Below, one piece after another: positions 1 through 8,652 of a stretch of DNA of 64,000 bases; within the stretch, counting starts at the first letter, position 1; the number at the start of each line of letters is the position of its first letter. The notes under the pieces were generated by a model. That model searched no databases. It worked only from the letters and a program-made list of their open reading frames with translations, and was not told the origin of the DNA. A program made the translations under genes and the position numbers. Source of the stretch: JAEUQQ01 sp963697285 (GTDB lineage Bacteria > Acidobacteriota > Vicinamibacteria > Vicinamibacterales > JAFNAJ01); assembly GCA_963697285.1 (NCBI GenBank), contig CAVONI010000011.1:62001-126000 (forward strand). Direction: 5' to 3'.

Positions 1-2
1 TG

Positions 3-320
3 GAGTTCGATCGCGCGATGGGCAAGATCGCCGACAGTGACTTCGCCGACATGTCGGGGCGGTTGCGTGCGCGCGCGGCCGGCCTGATGCAGCAGCTCGA
101 CGCGGACGCCGGCGGCTATCGCGCAGCCATCGAGCGTGATCTGCAGGCGCTCGTGAGGACGATGCCCACCGCACCGGTGGCGGCAGCCTCGGCCGCCAAG
201 GCGAGCACGCCGGTTGCGCCGAGCGCCCATGCACCGGCCGCGTGTCCATCGTGCTCGACACCCAACGATCACGACGCCCGGTTCTGCAAGCGCTGCGGGT
301 CGCCGCTGGCGGCCTCGTGA
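3..320 (+). CDS. Zinc-ribbon protein of the cytochrome c maturation cluster (5' partial)
   Basis: The reading frame is already open at the left edge, so the N-terminus is missing. The first visible residues (EFDRAMGKIADSDF) resemble the segment after the membrane anchor in CcmI/CycH-type cytochrome c assembly proteins, and are followed by a probable coiled helix. After a Pro/Ala-rich linker the C-terminus carries two CxxC pairs (CPSC and CKRC), a zinc ribbon. It stops 38 bases before the next gene and lies upstream of ccmA, ccmB and ccmC, so a role in haem delivery or apocytochrome handling is inferred from context. The ligand and partner are unknown. Confidence 0.75.
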   Translation, partial: EFDRAMGKIADSDFADMSGRLRARAAGLMQQLDADAGGYRAAIERDLQALVRTMPTAPVAAASAAKASTPVAPSAHAPAACPSCSTPNDHDARFCKRCGSPLAAS

Positions 321-358
321 ACGCCCCGAGAGACTGGCCCCGAGAGAAGATGACGGTC

Positions 359-1682
359 ATGAAGACGAGTCTTGTGACGCGCGCGTGCCTCACGGCCGTG
401 GCGCTGATGATGGCGGCAACGAGTGCCCGGGCCCAGATGCCCGACATGCGAACGATGTCGGGGATGCCGTTGCCGACGGGCGACCTCCCCGTGGGCAGCG
501 TCGCGGTGCGCGTCATCCGCGAGACGCTCGGCAACGACCTGCCGGGCCAGAAGGTCGAACTCAAAGTCGGAGACGCGATCCGGAGCGCCACGACCGACGA
601 AACCGGCCGCGCGGTGTTCTCGGGCCTGACGCCAGGCCAGACGGTGCAGGCACACGCCATCGTCAGCGGCGAACACATCGACTCCCGGGAGTTCGAGGTT
701 CCGGGCGAGGGCGGCATCCGCGTGATGCTGGTGGCCGGCCTCGGCGGCACGCCCGCCCCCGCCGAATCCGGAGGAGCCGCCGCCGGGCCGGCTCAGCCAG
801 GCGCGCCTGCGACCGGACCACCCTCCGAGACGACGACCGCTCCCGCGCAGATGGGCACCGTGGTCCTCGGGGGGCAGTCGCGCTTCATCGTCGAACTCAA
901 CGACGCGGCGCTCGACATCTACAACGTCTTCGAAATCGTCAACGCGGCGAACGCGCCCGTGCAGACGCCGCAACCGCTCGTCTTCCAGTTCCCCGACGGC
1001 GCACGCGGCGCCGTGCTGTTCGAGGGCACCACGCCACAGGCCCGGGCCGAAGGCACGCGGGTGGTCGTGGAAGGCCCCTTCGCTCCGGGCACCACCGTGC
1101 TCGAGATGGCGTACCAGTTGCCGTACAAGACGGGCACCGTCCGGTTCGCGCAGGCGCTGCCAGATCGACATGCCGGCATTGGCGGTGGTGGTGAACAACA
1201 CGACCGGTGCCCGGTTCGCGTCTCCGCTGGTGACGCAGACACGCGACATCACGATGAGCGGCAAGCCCTTCATCATGGGAAACGGCGGGCCTGTCGCGGC
1301 CGGCACGCCGATTCCCTTTGCGCTCGACGGACTTCCGTATCACAGCCAGGTGGGGCGCTACCTGGCGCTGGGGCTGGTCGTGCTCGTGCTCGGAGTCGGC
1401 GCGTGGCTCGCGGTCAACGGCGAGAGTTCGACGCTGTCGTCGGATCGGACCCGTGCCGTACGGAAGCGCGAGCAGTTGCTCGGTGAGCTGGCCGAACTCG
1501 AACGCCATCGCAACACCAGTCTCGACCCGCGCATCGACGCGAAGCGCGAGCAGCTGATCCATCAGCTCGAGCGGGTGTATCGCCAACTCGATCACATCGG
1601 GGTCAGCGACGAGTCGTCCGGGCGAGGCGAGGCGGCCGCTGCCGGGTCCGCGGGGAAGGCGGCGAGTGCACACAGCCACTGA
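359..1682 (+). CDS. Secreted, membrane-anchored protein with carboxypeptidase-regulatory-like domain; frameshifted near 1160
   Basis: An N-terminal signal peptide (cleavage after TSARAQ) leads into a beta-rich, transthyretin/carboxypeptidase-regulatory-like region, a Pro/Ala/Gly linker, a second beta domain, a transmembrane helix (about 1360-1410) and a charged coiled coil with a His-containing tail. The frame breaks at about 1160. Removing one C there (ctgccag to ctgcag) joins the two halves as ...FAQALQIDMPALAVVV.... Both halves show coding base use, so this is one gene with a one-base insertion, real or technical. ATG 350 is an alternative start. The last 17 bases overlap ccmA, which suggests a part in cytochrome c maturation, but no specific function is recognised. 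Confidence 0.7.
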
Positions 1683-2418
1683 CGTGCTGCTGTCGGCGCT
1701 GCCCTCTGGCGCGGGCGACTTCTCGTTCGTCGACATTCGCGATCTTTCGCGCCACTACGGCCGGCGCCGTGCACTGTCGCGCGTGACCTTCAGGTGCGAC
1801 GCGGGAACGATCACGGGCTTGCTCGGCCCGAACGGGGCGGGGAAGTCGACGTTGTTGTCGGTGCTGGCCACCACGACGGCGCCCTCGTCGGGCGACGTCC
1901 GGTTCGGCGCGCTCGATGCCGCGGAACACGGTGCGGCGATCCGCGCGCGGCTTGGCGTGCTCGGCCACGATCTCTACCTGTACCCGGAGCTCACGGCCCG
2001 CGAGAACCTCAGGTTCTTCGCCGGCCTCTACGGCGTGACAGCCGACGGCCCGTTCATCGATCGGGCGCTCGAGCGCGCCATGCTGCTCGAACGAGGCGAC
2101 GATGTCGTCTCGGGCTTCTCGCGGGGAATGCGCCAGCGCCTGGCCCTCGAACGCACGCTGCTGGCCACCCCGCGGCTCCTGCTGCTCGACGAGCCCTTCA
2201 CCGGCCTGGATGACGCGTCAACGCACACGCTCGTGCAGCGGATCCGCGTGATGCGCGACGCGGGCACCATCATCCTGCTCACGACCCACGATCTCGACGT
2301 CATCGAGGGGTTGCTCGACCAGGTGGTGTTCCTGCGCGACGGGCGCCTCAGGGTGTGCGAACCGGCGGGTCCCGGCATTCGCCAACGCTATCGCGACCTC
2401 ATGGCGATGGCGTCATGA
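1666..2418 (+). CDS. ccmA: ABC transporter ATP-binding protein, CcmA-type (haem exporter subunit)
   Basis: This is a 250-residue ABC ATPase with Walker A GPNGAGKST, a Walker B ending LLLLDEPFTGLD and a switch His in TTHDLD. The signature loop reads FSRGMRQR instead of LSGGQ, as in many export ATPases. CcmA drives the CcmB/CcmC complex that releases holo-CcmE during cytochrome c maturation. The assignment rests on the ccmB gene that overlaps it by ATGA and on ccmC just downstream. The GTG at 1666 overlaps the preceding gene by 17 bases; GTG 1684 is an alternative. An about 20-residue N-terminal extension precedes the ABC domain. Confidence 0.85.
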   Translation: MHTATDVLLSALPSGAGDFSFVDIRDLSRHYGRRRALSRVTFRCDAGTITGLLGPNGAGKSTLLSVLATTTAPSSGDVRFGALDAAEHGAAIRARLGVLGHDLYLYPELTARENLRFFAGLYGVTADGPFIDRALERAMLLERGDDVVSGFSRGMRQRLALERTLLATPRLLLLDEPFTGLDDASTHTLVQRIRVMRDAGTIILLTTHDLDVIEGLLDQVVFLRDGRLRVCEPAGPGIRQRYRDLMAMAS

Positions 2419-3119
2419 GCACGCGCGATCCCGGCAGCCTCGCCCAGTTGTTCCGCGTGGTGCTCCTGGTTGCGCGGAAAGACCTGACGATCGAGATGCG
2501 GAGCCGCGAGATCCTGTTCACGACGGCGTTCTTCGCCTTGTCGTGCATCCTCGTCTTCGCGTTCGGTTTCGTGAAGAACGGGCAGGCCATCGACGATGTG
2601 GCCTCGGCCATCCTGTGGATCGCCATTGCGTTCAGCGGCACGCTGGCACTGGGACGGACCTTTGAACGTGAACGCACGAACGAGACGCTGCAGGCGCTCA
2701 TGCTTGCGCCATCAGATCGGCCGGCGATCTACCTCGGCAAGCTGATCGGCGTGCTCGTGTTGCTGTTCGTGGTCGAGGCGCTCCTGGTGCCGCTCGTGAG
2801 CCTGTTGTTCCAGATGCCGGTCTGGGGCGCACCCTGGCTGCTGCTGGCCTTGCTGGTGTCGGGAACGGTGGGGTTCGCGTCGGTGGGCACCCTGTTTGCG
2901 GCCATGCTGGTCCGGGCCCGGTCGCGTGACGTCCTGTTGCCCGTGCTGTTGTATCCGATCACGATTCCGGTCATCATCGCGGGCGTCCGTGGGACAGCTG
3001 CGCTGACGCAGCCCGGCGGAAGCGTGACCGCGCTCCAGTGGATCGCGATGCTGGTGTTCTTCGACGCGGTTTTCGTGACGCTGGCGTTGTGGACGTTTGA
3101 AGCCGTGATGACGGAATAG
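2415..3119 (+). CDS. ccmB: Cytochrome c maturation permease CcmB
   Basis: This 234-residue integral membrane protein has six hydrophobic segments, the expected CcmB size and topology. The N-terminal cytoplasmic stretch (ARKDLTIEMRSREIL) and the motif RTFERERTNETLQALMLAP are typical of the family. It forms the membrane part of the CcmAB ABC complex. The ATG start overlaps the ccmA stop as ATGA, indicating translational coupling. An 80-base gap separates it from ccmC. Confidence 0.92.
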   Translation: MSTRDPGSLAQLFRVVLLVARKDLTIEMRSREILFTTAFFALSCILVFAFGFVKNGQAIDDVASAILWIAIAFSGTLALGRTFERERTNETLQALMLAPSDRPAIYLGKLIGVLVLLFVVEALLVPLVSLLFQMPVWGAPWLLLALLVSGTVGFASVGTLFAAMLVRARSRDVLLPVLLYPITIPVIIAGVRGTAALTQPGGSVTALQWIAMLVFFDAVFVTLALWTFEAVMTE

Positions 3120-3199
3120 GGCAGTCGGCTGTCGCCCGCGAAGGGCGGCAGGATGGCCGTCCGGATGTCGGCCCACGGGCCGTTCGGAGTGTCTGGGAG

Positions 3200-3859
3200 A
3201 TGCTGCAACGTGCGTTCGTGCCCGCGACGGTGATTGCCCTGCTGATGCTGGGCGTCGCGCCGTGGTTCATCATGAATGCGCCCTACGAGTCGACGATGGG
3301 GCTCATCCAGAAGATCTTCTACTACCACGTGCCCGCGTGGATGGTCATGTTCACGTCGACGTTCGTGTGCGGCGTGGCAAGCGCCCGGTTCCTGCAGACC
3401 CGCAAGCCCTCCGCAGACCACGTCGCGGTTGCCGCCGCCGAGCTCGTGCTGGTCTTTGGCTTGATCGGGCTGATCACGGGACCCATCTGGGCACGCAAGG
3501 CGTGGGGCGTCTGGTGGCAGTGGGATGCGCGCCTCACGTCGGCCCTCGTGCTGTGGATGATCTTCGCGGCGTACCTGCTCCTGCGGAAGTACGGCGGGCC
3601 GGGATCGGACCGTCTCGCCGCGGGCCTCGCGCTCTTCGGCATGGCCAACGTGCCGTTCGTCTACTGGTCGGTGAACGTGTGGCGGACGCTGCACCCCAAG
3701 ACCAGCGTGGTGCCATCGCTCGACCCCGGGATGCGACCGGCGTTCTACTGGTGCACGTTCGCGATGTTCGCCCTGTACGTCGCGCTGATGGCGGCGCGCA
3801 CGCGGCTCGAGGCGCAGCGGGCCCGGCTCGACTCCCTCTATCTCGTCCTCGAGGATTGA
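3200..3859 (+). CDS. ccmC: Haem-handling membrane protein CcmC
   Basis: This 219-residue protein with six membrane segments carries the tryptophan-rich haem-handling motif WGVWWQWDARLT, diagnostic of the CcmC/CcmF/CcsA superfamily. Conserved periplasmic His residues (KIFYYHVPAW and the W-x-TLHP segment) match the axial haem ligands of CcmC. The length fits CcmC rather than the longer CcmF. CcmC presents haem to CcmE, but ccmE is not in the window. The next gene starts eight bases after the stop. Confidence 0.93.
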   Translation: MLQRAFVPATVIALLMLGVAPWFIMNAPYESTMGLIQKIFYYHVPAWMVMFTSTFVCGVASARFLQTRKPSADHVAVAAAELVLVFGLIGLITGPIWARKAWGVWWQWDARLTSALVLWMIFAAYLLLRKYGGPGSDRLAAGLALFGMANVPFVYWSVNVWRTLHPKTSVVPSLDPGMRPAFYWCTFAMFALYVALMAARTRLEAQRARLDSLYLVLED

Positions 3860-3867
3860 GTACTCCT

Positions 3868-4215
3868 ATGCACACCGTGACATTCATCACCCGACGTGCC
3901 TGGAAAGGCGCCCTGCTCGTGCTGGTGTTCGCCGGGGCCGCGCTCGGCACGACGGCGCCCGCGGCGGCGTCGCCTGCACCATTGGTCATCGCCTTGCAAC
4001 AGGCGCAGCCGGCGCCGACCGGTGACGGGTTCGAGCCCGTGAGCCAGCTGCCGGCGCAGGAGCAGTTGCCTGCCGCGCCCCTGGTGATGGTCGCCTACAG
4101 CGTTGTCTGGATCATGGTGGTGGCCTTTGTCGTCAGCCTGTGGCGGCGCATGGGCACGGTCGAACGGGAACTCAAGGAGGTCGAGCAGCGCGTCTCGCAA
4201 GGGGCGCGTCGCTAG
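3868..4215 (+). CDS. CcmD-like small membrane protein
   Basis: The protein has 115 residues, with an N-terminal signal-like hydrophobic segment, a Gln/Pro/Ala-rich periplasmic stretch, one transmembrane helix (VMVAYSVVWIMVVAFVVSLW) and a short basic, charged C-terminal helix. The single helix plus charged tail directly after ccmC matches CcmD, which holds CcmE in the CcmABC complex. Classical CcmD is only 45-75 residues, so this is an enlarged version with an extra exported N-terminal part. The name rests mostly on position and topology. Confidence 0.65.
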   Translation: MHTVTFITRRAWKGALLVLVFAGAALGTTAPAAASPAPLVIALQQAQPAPTGDGFEPVSQLPAQEQLPAAPLVMVAYSVVWIMVVAFVVSLWRRMGTVERELKEVEQRVSQGARR

Positions 4216-4218
4216 GCG

Positions 4219-5016
4219 ATGGGTATGACAGCAGGACATTTCATCTACGTGCCGGCGATCCTGATGATCGGTCTCGTCATCGGCTGGATCCTCGGCTCGC
4301 GGGCCGCCGCCGACGCCTTCGCGGCTGACGCGCGGCGTCGCGAGGCTCGCGCCCGCCGCGACAGTTCCGAGAGCCAGCCCTCGCGCGGGGCCGCGCCAGC
4401 CTGCGCGGGCCGCACGCGCGGGTGCGGCCCGCGCCTCGGCTCGGCCTGCCTGTCGGCACGCGCCCGGCCGGCCCGCCTACTTCCCCAGTCCCAACCGCCG
4501 CGCCAGGCCTTCTGGCAGACGCGCGTCGAGGATCTTCTGCTGCGCGGTCGCGACGTCGTAGCCCACCCGGAAGAGGGTCACCGTGAGCGCCTCGGTGTCC
4601 ACGAGGGCGTACGCGGCGCGCGGGTCACCGTCCCTCGGCTGGCCAACCGACCCGGGATTCACCATGTAACGCCGCCCGGGCTCCAGCGCGATCTGCGTCT
4701 GGCTGTTCGCGTCGGGCACGATCAGGTCGAAGGCGTTCACCGACAGCCAGTAGGCGATCGGAACGTGTGTGTGCCCGAACATGCACAGCGGCCGCGAGAG
4801 GCCCCGGAGCGCCTCGACGGCATCCACCGGTTCGAAGATGTACTCGTCCTCGTCGTCGGGCGACCCGTGGCAGATCTCCAGGACGTCGTCGATCTCGAGG
4901 GGGCCGGGCGGCAACCCCGAGAGGTAGTCGCGGTTCTCGGGCGACAGCTGATCCAGCGTCCACATCGCGGCGTATTTCGCGGCCTGGTTGAAGCCCTCCG
5001 CCGACTCCATGCCTGA
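4219..5016 (+). CDS. Small single-span membrane protein with run-on C-terminus
   Basis: ATG 4219 follows the CcmD-like stop by three bases. The first 45 or so residues look genuine: a membrane helix (FIYVPAILMIGLVIGWILGS) followed by a charged helix (AADAFAADARRREARARR), as in short proteins that end ccm clusters. No in-frame stop follows until 5016, and the rest lies antisense to the metallophosphoesterase gene. A strong terminator-like hairpin sits inside it at 4403-4434. The functional product is probably short and either loses its stop through a sequence error or is made from a truncated transcript. Treat everything past about 4400 as doubtful. Confidence 0.4.
   Translation: MGMTAGHFIYVPAILMIGLVIGWILGSRAAADAFAADARRREARARRDSSESQPSRGAAPACAGRTRGCGPRLGSACLSARARPARLLPQSQPPRQAFWQTRVEDLLLRGRDVVAHPEEGHRERLGVHEGVRGARVTVPRLANRPGIHHVTPPGLQRDLRLAVRVGHDQVEGVHRQPVGDRNVCVPEHAQRPREAPERLDGIHRFEDVLVLVVGRPVADLQDVVDLEGAGRQPREVVAVLGRQLIQRPHRGVFRGLVEALRRLHA
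4403..4434. terminator. GC-rich hairpin ending the ccm cluster
   Basis: A perfect 13-bp inverted repeat (4403-4415 with 4422-4434, six-base loop) lies between the plus-strand ccm genes and the convergent minus-strand aroA-aroK-phosphoesterase operon, whose last stop is at 4477. No U-tract follows, as is common in GC-rich genomes. It probably acts in both directions. Confidence 0.6.
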
Positions 5017-5220
5017 CGCCACCTTGTCGTGGTTCCCGCGGATGACCACGTCGGGCGCCAGCAGGCGCACGCGATCGACGACCGCGTTCGGATCGGCGCC
5101 GTAGCCGACGATGTCGCCCAGGATGATGGAGCGGTCGTAGGCGTCGCGCGGCACGGCGGCCAGGACGGCCTCAAACGCCTCCAGGTTGGCGTGGATGTCG
5201 CTCAGCACCAGGTAGCGCAT
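4477..5220 (-). CDS. Metallophosphoesterase, calcineurin-like, YfcE/diadenosine-tetraphosphatase type
   Basis: This 247-residue cytosolic phosphoesterase shows the dinuclear-metal motifs in order: SDIHANLEAF, GDIVGYGADP, RGNHD, ICHGSP, FGHTH and NPGSVGQPRDGDP. These define the compact calcineurin-like family that includes bacterial 5'-nucleotide or cyclic-phosphodiesterase enzymes and diadenosine tetraphosphatases. The substrate cannot be read from sequence. ATG 5220 begins two bases after the aroK stop, so it is the third gene of an aroA-aroK operon. A GTG at 5226 is possible. Confidence 0.85.
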   Translation of the reverse strand: MRYLVLSDIHANLEAFEAVLAAVPRDAYDRSIILGDIVGYGADPNAVVDRVRLLAPDVVIRGNHDKVASGMESAEGFNQAAKYAAMWTLDQLSPENRDYLSGLPPGPLEIDDVLEICHGSPDDEDEYIFEPVDAVEALRGLSRPLCMFGHTHVPIAYWLSVNAFDLIVPDANSQTQIALEPGRRYMVNPGSVGQPRDGDPRAAYALVDTEALTVTLFRVGYDVATAQQKILDARLPEGLARRLGLGK

Positions 5221-5222
5221 GG

Positions 5223-5726
5223 TCACCAGCCCAGTCGGTCGAGAATGCGCTCGACGACTTCGTCAACGGCCGATTCAGTGGTCTCGATCCTCACGTGCGC
5301 GAGCCGATACGTCGCGAGGCGGATCGCGTAGAGCGCAGCGAACTGCTCACGGTCCTTCGCCAGCGGCCGGCGCCCATCCTGCGGGATGCGAGCCACCACG
5401 GTGTCGAAGGGCGCATCGAGCCAGATGACGGTACCGTCGGCCATCATCGCCGCCCGGTTCGTCGGATCGGCGAACGTTCCGCTCCCCGTCGCGACCGCCA
5501 CGTGTCGCGGCGCGAGGGCGGCACGCACGGCTTCCCGCTCGATGGCCCGAAACGCGGCCTCGCCACGCGTGGCGAAGATGTCGGCGACCGACTGTCGCTC
5601 GCGAGCCTCGATCCACTCGTCGATGTCGATCAGTCGCCACCCGAGTCGCTGCGCCAGGGCCCGACCGACCGACGACTTGCCCGCCCCCATGAAACCCACG
5701 AGATAGAGCTTGTCAGGGCTAGCCAC
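5223..5726 (-). CDS. aroK: Shikimate kinase
   Basis: This 167-residue kinase phosphorylates shikimate at O3 in the chorismate pathway. Visible features are the P-loop GAGKSSVG, the shikimate-binding DIDEWIE segment (usually D-x-D), the second conserved region ATGSGTF in place of the usual GGG, and an adenine-lid arginine region PQDGRRPLAKD. The GTG start overlaps the aroA reading frame by eight bases, so the last two shikimate-pathway steps flanking EPSP formation are translationally linked. Confidence 0.92.
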   Translation of the reverse strand: MASPDKLYLVGFMGAGKSSVGRALAQRLGWRLIDIDEWIEARERQSVADIFATRGEAAFRAIEREAVRAALAPRHVAVATGSGTFADPTNRAAMMADGTVIWLDAPFDTVVARIPQDGRRPLAKDREQFAALYAIRLATYRLAHVRIETTESAVDEVVERILDRLGW

Positions 5727-7018
5727 GCAACGACTCGAGGGTCTCGAAGAACTCCGGATACGAGATGTCTACCACGTCGGCACCCAGGATTTCGACCGGC
5801 GCGTCGGCCCCAAGCGCGGCAATGGCGAACGCCATTGCCAGCCGATGGTCGTGACAGGCCTCGACGGCGCACCCGCCGCGCAGGCGCCCAGCGGCCTGTA
5901 CCCGGAACCCATCGTGACGCTCTTCGGCATCGGCACCCATGGCCACGAGGCCGGCCACCAGGGCCGAGATGCGGTCGCTCTCCTTGGCGCGCAGTTCCTC
6001 GGCCCCAGACACCGACACGGCGCCGCCGAACGTCGCCAGGGCCGCCAGGACCGGCAACTCGTCGATCAGCGAGGGGACCTCGGTCGGGTCGATCGTGACC
6101 TCGCGGAGGAGGCCGGGACGGACGACGATCGCGGCCGACAGGTTCGTTGGCGCGGTCTTCGGTCACGACCACCTCGACCTGCGCGCCGGCGCGAACCAGC
6201 ACGTCCACGAATCCGGTGCGCGAGGGATTCAGCAGCACATCGTCGATCACGACTTCGGAGCCCTGCAGGCCCGCGGCGGCAACGGCCCAGAAGGCTGCCG
6301 ACGAGGGGTCGCCGGGGACGCGGACGGGGTAGGGTCGCAGTGGCTGCCGGCCCTCGATGACCACGGCGGCCGGCTCGGTGATGACCGACACACCGAACGC
6401 GCGCAGCGCCCGCTCCGTATGGTCTCTCGAGTGCGCCGAGACGACGACGCGCGTGGTCCCTGTCGCGTGCAACCCGGCAAGCAACAGCGCACTCTTCACC
6501 TGTGCACTGGCAATCGGCGTCGAGATGGTGGTCGCGCGGAGGATCGCGCCGGTGATTGACAGGGGCAGGCGGCCGTCGGCATGAACGAAGGTCGCGCCCA
6601 TCGCGGTCAGGGGGTCGATGATGCGGCGCATCGGGCGGCGGCGGAGGGAGGCATCGCCGTCGATCGTGGTCGTGAACGGATGGGCCGCGAGGATCCCGGC
6701 CAGCATGCGCACCGTGGATCCCGAGTTGCCGGCGTCGAGCGTGCGCGCCGGGGGACGCAGGCCGCCGAGCCCGCATCCAATGAGGGTGACACGCTGGCCG
6801 TCACGCCTGATCTCAACGCCGAGGTCAGCGAGGCACTGCAACGTCGAGGCGCAATCGGCGCCGGGCGCGTAGTGGTCGACCGTCAGCGGGCCCTCGGCAA
6901 TGGCCCCGAGCAGCGCGTAACGGTGCGACAGCGACTTGTCGCCCGGCACCGTCAGCTGGCCGCGAACGACTCCGGCTGGCGCGACGACCCGGGACGTCCG
7001 GTCGTTCGTGGGAGACAC
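5719..7018 (-). CDS. aroA: 3-phosphoshikimate 1-carboxyvinyltransferase (EPSP synthase); frameshifted near 6135
   Basis: The enzyme transfers enolpyruvate from PEP to shikimate-3-phosphate. Family motifs are GDKSLSHR near the N-terminus, LDAGNSGSTVRML (PEP site), TPIASAQVKSALLLAG, LPVLAAL, RAKESDRI and CHDHRLAMAFA. The frame changes after EDRANEPVG. Deleting one base in the run ggccgcg (6133-6136) restores ...VGAIVVRPGLLREVTIDPTEVPSLIDELP..., giving an intact protein of about 432 residues. The break is therefore one extra base, probably technical since this gene is normally essential. A TATAGT box lies seven bases before GTG 7018, so a leaderless start there is preferred over GTG 7027. Confidence 0.9.
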
Positions 7019-7025
7019 GGGGCGC

Positions 7026-7031
7026 ACTATA
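7026..7031 (-). promoter_or_regulatory. -10 box TATAGT of the aroA operon (leaderless type)
   Basis: Read on the minus strand, TATAGT is followed by GCGCCCC and then GTG at 7018. The seven-base gap places the expected transcription start on or next to the start codon. It overlaps the alternative GTG 7027, which argues against that start. No good -35 is visible (TTTCGA at a 17-base spacing). Confidence 0.5.
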
Positions 7032-7115
7032 GCATCCGGGTCGCCGATTCGAAATTGTTGGCAGACTGCACGCCGCGCGCGTGTGGTGGATGATGGTGCG
7101 CGGACGCTGAGTGCC

Positions 7116-7145
7116 TTGAATGTGGCGGAGTGCCTGTGCTAAACA
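7116..7145 (+). promoter_or_regulatory. Candidate promoter of the anti-sigma-type kinase gene
   Basis: TTGAAT (7116-7121) and TAAACA (7140-7145) are separated by 18 bases. They lie 14 bases upstream of ATG 7159 in the gap that diverges from aroA. The -10 match is moderate. Confidence 0.35.
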
Positions 7146-7158
7146 ACCGCGAGACTCG

Positions 7159-7623
7159 ATGAGCGACACCGGCCGCGTTATCCGCATGAGCATGCGCAGT
7201 GGATTCGACATGCTCGATTTCATCCAGATCGTGAGCGATCGCCTTTGCGGCATGGCTGGCCTCGACGAGGACGCCGTGCACTGGGTGGGCGTCGCGATCC
7301 GCGAAGGCGTGATCAACGCGATCAAGCACGGCAACAAGCAGGATCCCGCCAAGATCGTGCGCGTCGAGTTCGCCTTCCGTCCGGCGTCGCATCCTGACCG
7401 ACTCGAGATCAGCGTGTGCGACGAGGGCGAGGGCTTCGTGCCAGACGAGGTCGCCGACCCGTTGGCGCCCGAAAACGTGCTCAAGTCGAGCGGACGCGGC
7501 ATCTTCTTCATGCGGAGCTTCATGGACGACGTGGTGCTCCTGCAGCGGCCGGAAGGCGGCATGGAGGTCAGGCTCGTCAAGCACCTGCCGGTCGTGCCGG
7601 CGGCGTTCAACGTGCGCCCCTGA
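7159..7623 (+). CDS. Anti-sigma regulatory factor, serine kinase (RsbW/SpoIIAB-like HATPase)
   Basis: This 154-residue single-domain GHKL ATPase has the N box (REGVINAIKHGNK), the G1 box (CDEGEGF) and the G2 region (SSGRGIFFMRSFMD). Such proteins bind a sigma factor, or phosphorylate an anti-sigma antagonist on serine, in partner-switching cascades. No antagonist or sigma gene is next to it, so the target is unknown. ATG 7159 gives a complete domain with a short lead. Confidence 0.85.
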   Translation: MSDTGRVIRMSMRSGFDMLDFIQIVSDRLCGMAGLDEDAVHWVGVAIREGVINAIKHGNKQDPAKIVRVEFAFRPASHPDRLEISVCDEGEGFVPDEVADPLAPENVLKSSGRGIFFMRSFMDDVVLLQRPEGGMEVRLVKHLPVVPAAFNVRP

Positions 7624-7673
7624 CCGCGCGGAGTTGACAGTCACGGGCGACGCATGGTGTCGTGCTGCCCGCC

Positions 7674-8495
7674 ATGCACCTCGATCCGCTCATCCGCGCC
7701 ACCGCCGTCGACGCCGCCCTCCAGGCTGGCGCCATCCAGAAATCCCATTTCGGGGGCACCTTCCACATCGAGAAGAAGGGGGCCATCGACCTCGTCACCG
7801 AGGTCGATCTCGCCGTCGAGCGCATGCTGCGCCGCACGATCGCGTCGAGGTTCCCCGACCACGCGGTGCTTGGCGAGGAGTTCTCGAGCGAGGCGGCTCG
7901 CGAAGTTCCGGCAGGATTCTGCTGGGTGTGCGATCCCCTCGATGGCACCACGAACTTCGCGCACGGCCTGCCGATCTTCTCGACGTCCATCGGCGTCGAG
8001 CACGACGGGCAGGTGGTACTGGGTGTCGTCTATGACCCGATGCGCGATGAACTGTTCGTCGCCGAACGCGGGCACGGCGCCTCGCTCAACGGCGCACCGC
8101 TGCGGGTCTCGGGGCACCACGACATCATCGATTCGCTGTTGTGCACCGGGTTCCCGTACGACATCCACAAGTCGGGAGAACCAATCCTCGAGATGTTTGG
8201 CGACTTCATCAGGCACTCTCGGGCGGTGCGCCGGCTCGGGTCGGCGGCGCTCGACCTCTGCTACGTGGCGGCCGGGCGCTTCGACGGCTTCTGGGAGGCC
8301 TCCCTGAAGCCGTGGGACACCTGCGCCGGGGCCCTCATGGTCGAAGAGGCCGGGGGCCGCATCACCAACTTCCAGAACGAGCCGTTCCAGTCACGCATGG
8401 TTCAGCTTGTGGCGTCGAACGGCGGCATCCACGACGAGATGTTACGAATCGTGACACTGTCGCGCGGCAATCGACCTCTGGAGGCGACGCCGTAG
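7674..8495 (+). CDS. suhB: Inositol monophosphatase family protein (SuhB-like)
   Basis: This 273-residue Mg-dependent phosphatase has the family metal-binding motifs GEE (in AVLGEEFSSE), DPLDGTTNFAHG and WDTCAGALMVEEAGG. Members hydrolyse inositol-1-phosphate or related sugar phosphates. SuhB homologues also act in rRNA transcription antitermination, and the sequence does not separate these roles. ATG 7674 gives the usual family N-terminus; an upstream GTG (7662) adds only four residues. It starts 50 bases after the anti-sigma factor gene and may be co-transcribed. Confidence 0.88.
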   Translation: MHLDPLIRATAVDAALQAGAIQKSHFGGTFHIEKKGAIDLVTEVDLAVERMLRRTIASRFPDHAVLGEEFSSEAAREVPAGFCWVCDPLDGTTNFAHGLPIFSTSIGVEHDGQVVLGVVYDPMRDELFVAERGHGASLNGAPLRVSGHHDIIDSLLCTGFPYDIHKSGEPILEMFGDFIRHSRAVRRLGSAALDLCYVAAGRFDGFWEASLKPWDTCAGALMVEEAGGRITNFQNEPFQSRMVQLVASNGGIHDEMLRIVTLSRGNRPLEATP

Positions 8496-8652
8496 GCCGT
8501 AGGCGCAGGCGCCTGGCCGGGTCCATTCGCGGATTGGGCGTCATACGCGCTGTTTTCCGGTCTGTCGGGGATGGCATGTACCCTGCTCTGCAGGGTCGTG
8601 TTGCCTGCGGTGGTCGTGGGCGACGTTCGATTCTTCCTTCGGAGCGCAGACC

